DNA of 64,000 nucleotides, taken from the NCBI GenBank assembly GCA_950097015.1, contig CATNEN010000001.1, positions 16,930,501 to 16,994,500 on the forward strand. The letters run 5' to 3'. Numbering within the stretch: position 1 is the first letter of the stretch; every line of letters begins with the position of its first letter. Below, piece after piece: positions 58,553 to 64,000 of the stretch. The position numbers were made by a program, and so were the translations under genes. The notes under the pieces were generated by a model, which did not search any database, was not told the DNA's origin, and worked only from the letters and a program-made list of their open reading frames with translations. This stretch comes from Macrostomum hystrix (taxonomy: Eukaryota; Platyhelminthes; Macrostomidae).

Positions 58553-61500
58553 TTAAAACACAAAATTTTGAACAGAATCCGGCTTTTCGCGTGGCGCTTT
58601 CGGCAGCTCTTCCTCGGCTGGCAATCGCTTGTAGCTGCCGGAGGAATTCCTGCTAGTGGAGCGACGCCCAACACCAGCGGAGCTACGGCGACCTTCGACC
58701 AGGCAGGCTATGATCTTCAAGGTGGGAGGGCGATTCGCACAATTCGGCTTGTGTTGAGAAATAATTTTCAATTATTTGAAAATCGAAGTGAAGTTTAGGA
58801 TTTGAGGTGGTAGTCAGTGTACATTAGAGTTTGAGGTGGTAGTCAGTGTACATTAGATTTTGAGGTGGTAGTCAATGTACATTAGGGTTAGAGGTGAAAG
58901 TCAGTTTACATACATTAGGGTTAGAGGTGGTAGTCAGTGTACATTAGAGTTTGAGGTGGTAGTCAGTGTACATTAGAGTTTGAGGTGGTAGTCAGTTTAC
59001 ATTAGCGTTAGAGGTGGTAGCCTGTGTAAATTAGAGTTTGCACTACATTTTAATCTGAAAAAGTGTTAGTTTACACTTTACAGTTTACAAATACATTTTA
59101 AGAACTGTTGTTCGTCTACTTTATCCTTACCGTGTGCTAGTTATCTGATTGGTTGAGGCTTTTATTGTACATACTTTCTGCTCCTCTTTAAGTGATTTTA
59201 TTACGACCCCCGTAATTTTATTGTGACACTGCCCCCAACCCTCCTGCAAATAATAATATTAATAATAATAATTAATAATAATAATAATCGAAATACTTTT
59301 TGGATTTTAAAAGCTAGCTCAACTTCGCTAAAAAAATAAAGTGACCCTGAATTAGGCCCTGTCTGAATAGAAACGAAAATACTGTAACAAAAAGAGATCT
59401 CTTCACCGTGTGCGTGGTTTACTCCATTCCTCTATATTAGGAATATGAGGCGATGAGACAATATCGCATGCTATACTTTTAATCAATTTTTCACCTACTC
59501 TTTTGAACAGTTTGGCACAAAACACAGCATTCTACTAGCTCAAATGGAAACAAGAACAGCAAGGTTTATAACTGGCGAAATATTTCAGGAAGACTTCGAA
59601 ATTGAATCCTAGCTTGGGAGGTTTAAATCTAGTAGTTAGAGCTTTTAGTTCCTTTTAGTTTCACCATGGATATGGTGGCTTCCAGTCTGTGACCTTTACA
59701 AGCGGCAGTGCCACTGACTGTTTGTCAGTTTAAAAAAGTGACATACCTTCCGTTTTCGATGACAGACTACATACAACAAGCCGGCTAGGACGATAAAAGC
59801 AACAAAATAGACTGCCAGATAGGACGAGCCGCCGTAGCTAAGACTATCAGAGGCGTCTCTGCTTTTTAAATTAAAGCGCTGGTTTGCGATGGATTCAATG
59901 TCAGGCTGCTGCTGCTCTTGCTGCTGCTGCTTTGGAAGTTGCGGCTGAGGCGGCGGTGCCGGTCGCTTACGGAAAGGCGGCGGGGGCGGCGGGGGCGGCA
60001 GTTGTGCCCCCGCGTCCGTATCGACAGAGCCGGAGTTGTCGCCATCGTACATAATGCCGCGATCTTCAACACTGGCTTCGTCGCCAACTGACAGCTTGTT
60101 CGTATTCTTTGACTGCTTGACATTCGGAGGCACTGTGCTAGCCTTGCTGGTGGTTAAAAATTTGGCACCTACGGTTGAGCTAGCCGGCTTCCTATTTGAA
60201 CGGGACAGGCTCTTGTCAGGCGACTGAACTATGGAAGCGCTGGATTCTTCCGTTTGATCATCGTCGCGATTCGGCGTGTCCTTGTGAGAGCTGGGAACTC
60301 TGGAATCAGATTTGACATCGTCGCGATAATCTTCTTCGCGACTTTCTGCGCCTGAATTGTGACTGGCAGATTCGTTATTGTCATTGCTAGCATGTGACGC
60401 TTTTTTGGCCTCGTTGCCTGGACGTCTCTGTGATACTGTTTTGGTCTCTGCAACAGCTATCAGTCCTGCACTGCGTGTTGCTGCTTCATTAGCTGATTTG
60501 ATCACCGATTTATTGACGATAGCCGAGGCAAAAGCTCTTAAAGTTAACGGGCTAGACGTTGCCAATATACTCGTTAAGGAATCATTGGGTGCTTTAGTTG
60601 CATCTTCACTTGTCGCATTACGGACTGGTGCACTTTTAGAACCACTTGTGCTTAAACGCGCAAAAACACCGCCAGTAACAGCCGCAGTATTGATCGATTC
60701 GTTTTGTTGAAGGTTTAAAATCGAACTCGCAGTGGTACTTACATTTTTACTAATGATTAAACTGCCATTTCTTAGCTTAATCTCTTTAACAGAAGTTACA
60801 GAGTCATTGTTAGTAGTGTTTGAGACCAAAACAGTAGAGTTGTTAAAATTACGATTTGAATCAGTCAATCTTTCTGAAGAAACTGATGTTAAAGTGCTTG
60901 AGCCATTAGCAGGCTTAAATTGATTATCTGTTGAATTGGTGGAATTGTATACCTTTTTATGATTAACTTTGGACGATTTTTCTATATCTTCAGAAGCTGT
61001 GGATTCTTCTTCAGGCACAAATGTTTTGATTGGTGCTTTTTTCTTAGTATTTGAAGACTCATTTTCTGTTGACTGATAAGCTTTGTCTTTTATCTTTACG
61101 CCAATGTCTGCATCAGTAGATTCTATCTCAGAATCTGTTGGAGTATTGCCAGACTTTTTATTACTGACATTTCCAGTTGGTACAGAACGAAGTTTCTCTG
61201 ATTTGGATTCCACATATGATTTTCTTGTGAAATCCTTGATAATTTCCTTAAACACATTTAGCACACCACCAGTTACATTTAGCTTTTTGTGATTAGCAGG
61301 CAATGCAGCACTAGGCTTTACTCTATCAGTAGCATTTGACAAGTCCTGTGTGGCATTAATTGACTCTTGAAAAGTAGATTCCAAGGTCTTTGAATTGTTG
61401 ATATTGCCTGCAGATGCATTTTCAATTGCAGCTAATGCACTGTTGCTTGTTTTGTTAGCTTCCAAAGGCAGAGCATCTAAAAAAAGAAATAAAACATATT

Positions 61501-62519
61501 TTATTAGAATGCCATAGAAAGGGGCTTTGCACTTTGCCAATTAAGAATCGTGTTCATAAGTAACATAGTTAACCTAGTTAACCTAGTTAACATAATGTTT
61601 TCTTATTTCACCTTGCAAAAATATTTCTAGTGAAAGTTGTCATTGATTTTCATAATCAAAGTAAATTTCAGGGAACGGATTAATAAATAAAAGGTCTAGT
61701 AACCTTTTAAAATGAATAAGAAATTATTTTAGCAAACATTGTTTGAAAAATGCTTGTAAGCCCAATATATAAAAAAATTTTCCACAGCTTACAGAACACT
61801 TTGTCATGCAAAGTATGTAATGATTGATATAGTAATTGAAAGTATGTTACTATAATTCTTATAGGTTTCAGTCTGTTACTAACCATTTTATTATATAATT
61901 CAAAACTAGGCTTATCAGATACTGATAAAACATATAACCAAAGCAAGCAGCACATTTGATCTCTTTTTTTATGTACAAATACACACCATGCATGCCAAGG
62001 TGCATGCCAACCCCTTGAAATATACACTGGTCAATGCACACCATGGATGACATGCTTACCATCTCAAATTAAATGCACACTAGAATTCTAGCATGCACTT
62101 TATGATCTGGACTAGGGAGAATATTATATTTCAAGTAAATGCTAATAACTGATTCATACTATAAAATTTATTGTAAAACTTAGTAGAACTACTAGGTGTA
62201 TTGATCATATTTTTCTTATACTATAACTTAGAGTAACAAATTACAACCTAGATAGCTACTTCTGTAATTAAAAAAATTATAAATAAATAAAAAATAATAA
62301 AAATATATAATCACTATCATTAAATGCAAATAGGCTATAGTCTTATTTACAACTAATTAAGAGAACAATAAGCATCTGTATTTAGGATAATTATTTGTCT
62401 TAAATAATTTAAAATAATAACTTACCAGAAAAGACCATAGCAAATAGAGAAAATACAGCAACGAGTGCGACGATATCAAAATTGACGCACAGTCTTGTTC
62501 GGGTTACTATAGAAGTCAT
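58553..62519 (-). CDS. TGOLN2: TGN38/TGOLN2-like trans-Golgi membrane protein, 3 exons, ~661 aa
   Basis: Single-pass type I protein. Exons: 62426-62519 (signal peptide), 59747-61476, 58553-58714; phases agree and all introns are GT-AG. Residues 1-31 form a signal peptide ending AMVFS. A long luminal region (32-580) is low-complexity, rich in Ser, Thr, Asn and Lys with many NxS/T sequons, then a proline run and a Gln-rich stretch just before the TM segment (about 583-603, LAVYFVAFIVLAGLLYVVC). The tail after HRKRK reads IIACLVEGRRSS and, further on, GSYKRL. Vertebrate TGN38/TGN46 tails have the same plan: KRKIIAF, EGKRS and a YQRL sorting signal. A Yxx-hydrophobic motif (YKRL, about 636-639) would bind AP adaptor mu subunits (family knowledge). 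This points to cycling between trans-Golgi network, plasma membrane and endosomes (inference). The luminal part cannot be assigned by sequence. The last exon rests on that tail similarity; its acceptor is AAG. Confidence 0.75.
58800..59040. repeat. ~29-bp minisatellite in intron 2 of the TGN38-like gene
   Basis: About eight diverged units containing GAGGTGGTAGTCAGTGTACA. Confidence 0.88.
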
Positions 62520-62626
62520 TTTAAACATGAATATTTAGTTGGGTTTAGAACATGTTACGTTTCTTTAGTTAGGGAGGTAAAAGCTAACTGAATAAAACGA
62601 GAGTTTGTAGGAACGCATGTACAGAA

Positions 62627-62717
62627 TTCTAGAAATTTCTATGTAAACCAATAATTTAAATTCCCGCGCGAATCTTCCAGAATGAGAAAACCAAATATCC
62701 TAGATTCTGGAATGTTC
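62627..62717. promoter_or_regulatory. Cluster of three perfect heat-shock-element trimers
   Basis: Three perfect alternating trimers of the heat-shock factor site: TTCnnGAAnnTTC at 62627-62639, GAAnnTTCnnGAA at 62670-62682, and TTCnnGAAnnTTC at 62705-62717. They lie 108-198 bp upstream of the ATG of the TGN38-like gene on the minus strand. A CCAAT sequence sits at about 62649. HSF binding is inferred from the consensus only. Confidence 0.6.
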
Positions 62718-62719
62718 AG

Positions 62720-64000
62720 TATAAACTTCTATAATATAATTTGCCCACAGCGCTAAACATTCAAGCGTTTCTTTAATTTCGACAACTAACCCTCTCAAGC
62801 GACAAAAATACACGAATCTCCGCCTTCGTCTCGATTATTTAATACCGCTAAAAGTTCACTGGAGACTGGTGTGAAATGACGTCTGTGTTTCAGATTTGGT
62901 TTAAGGATGATAGTTTCTTCAATTTCGACAACTAACCCTCTCAAAAATACACGAACTACAGCACCACCGAGTCGGCACTCAGGTCCTGGTGGGCAGCAGG
63001 CCGGTCCTGTCCACGAAGTCTGAGCTCGGCTCAAACAAGCCCAGCTCGTCAAATGACGGTACCTTAACTGGGATGATGCGGTTGCAAGCGGGGATGGTCA
63101 CGGTGCTAGCAATACTTGCAATCAAGGTGGTGGGAACCACTCGACAGGGTTCGGGTCATCGTAGTTGACCTGTGCACTATACTAGTTGACCTGTTGCAAA
63201 TCAATAACGTGTTAGTGCACAGGCACTCACTACTTACTACTTGGGTACAATTAATAGTTCAATAATTTCGGATGACAATTAGGCTTAAATATCTTTGACT
63301 CACAAATTTTATTTTATGCACCACTGAAGTTCAATTTCCATTTAGACTGCTGATTTAAATATCTTTCCGTTTTAACAAATTGACAGATGCCCCGATGTAT
63401 AGGTATTAGGATGTAGGATTTATTATTCAGTTATAAACCACGAAGACTCTTAATGTAGATGCGGTGTAAAAGTAATTGATGACTAAGGGCGCAAGACGCT
63501 CGACTCGTGGTAAAATTGTTGTGTTTAAGCGCTGTAACGATCGATGTGTCGCAGTATAGTCATTGTGAAACAGTTTTAATGCGAAATTTAAATACGACGG
63601 TAAAATAAATTAATGTAGATTTTAAACAATAGTACAGAACTGGTACCTGGCGACTTTTTGGGAGCTGGGTGAACTGAATCGTTAGGAAACTGTCTTTTTA
63701 AAGGACCTCACTATTATACAAATTAATTCTATGTACAGGAACGTTTTCTCTCTCATGGTAATAAAAATATGCGGTTTTCAAAGAATTCTTTGCATTGAGG
63801 GAAATTAATTCGCTGCACAACTGTGCTCTGAGCGAATGCTTTAATCAACTCTGATAATATCGCACGCTCAGGAACAAACAAAAACCCATTATCTTCGTCA
63901 GTTTCGCAGTTATTTGACAGCTGCGCTGCTTTCAACTCGCCTTAAAAAATTGCTAATCACGCAATGGCAGTGGCAATATATTGCCAAATTCTTTCTCTTC
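62720..64000. other. Upstream region, no secure gene
   Basis: A 24-bp direct repeat AATTTCGACAACTAACCCTC lies at 62775 and 62921. A 60-codon minus-strand frame (63753-63935) could be an exon but has no recognisable domain. Confidence 0.4.

Noticed and set aside
59696-61540. Single 614-codon minus-strand ORF taken as the whole gene
   Set aside because: Its start is a TTG within an intron; a true signal-peptide exon lies at 62426-62519 and the frame leaves a good donor at 59746 to a TGN38-like tail exon.
62795-63052. 85-codon minus-strand ORF upstream of the TGN38-like gene
   Set aside because: No domain, no splice support, and it contains part of a local direct duplication (62775/62921).

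Overview
This is eukaryotic, animal DNA: genes are split by GT-AG introns (mostly phase 1 or 0), there are tRNA-derived SINEs and large amounts of tandem repeat, and the proteins are animal families (an UNC5 netrin receptor, AMT-type ammonium transporters, a TGN38/TGOLN2-like Golgi protein). A bilaterian invertebrate, perhaps a spiralian such as a flatworm, fits best, but the sequence alone does not fix the phylum.

Layout. Bases 1-17041 hold no secure gene; they are a run of microsatellites and minisatellites (units of 4-21 bp) plus one possible orphan signal-peptide exon (4480-4591). 17042-33246 (+) is a 12-exon UNC5-type netrin receptor with two Ig domains, two TSP1 domains, a TM segment, ZU5, UPA and Death domains, and two polyglutamine tracts. 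34641-56028 is a cluster of three ammonium transporter genes: amt-A (-), amt-B (+) and amt-C (-). A and B are divergent, B and C convergent. They share intron positions and phases, so they are local duplicates. 58553-62519 (-) is a 3-exon, single-pass membrane protein whose cytoplasmic tail closely resembles vertebrate TGN38/TGN46. Its upstream side carries three perfect heat-shock-element trimers within about 90 bp. The last 1.3 kb shows nothing secure.

The dominant non-genic feature is tandem repetition. Most introns of UNC5 and of the three amt genes contain their own private minisatellite (13-36 bp units, up to 1.5 kb). Equivalent introns of the three amt paralogs carry unrelated arrays, so the arrays arose after the gene duplications. 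Four separate arrays share the core TGTCTAACA(GG). Other mobile material includes a nested inverted-repeat (foldback/MITE-like) element in amt-B intron 5, a tRNA-derived SINE in amt-B intron 4, and a second tRNA-like SINE family with three copies.

Exon coordinates were worked out by hand from reading frames, splice sites and comparison between paralogs, so single-base errors are possible. The penultimate exon of amt-C is unresolved.
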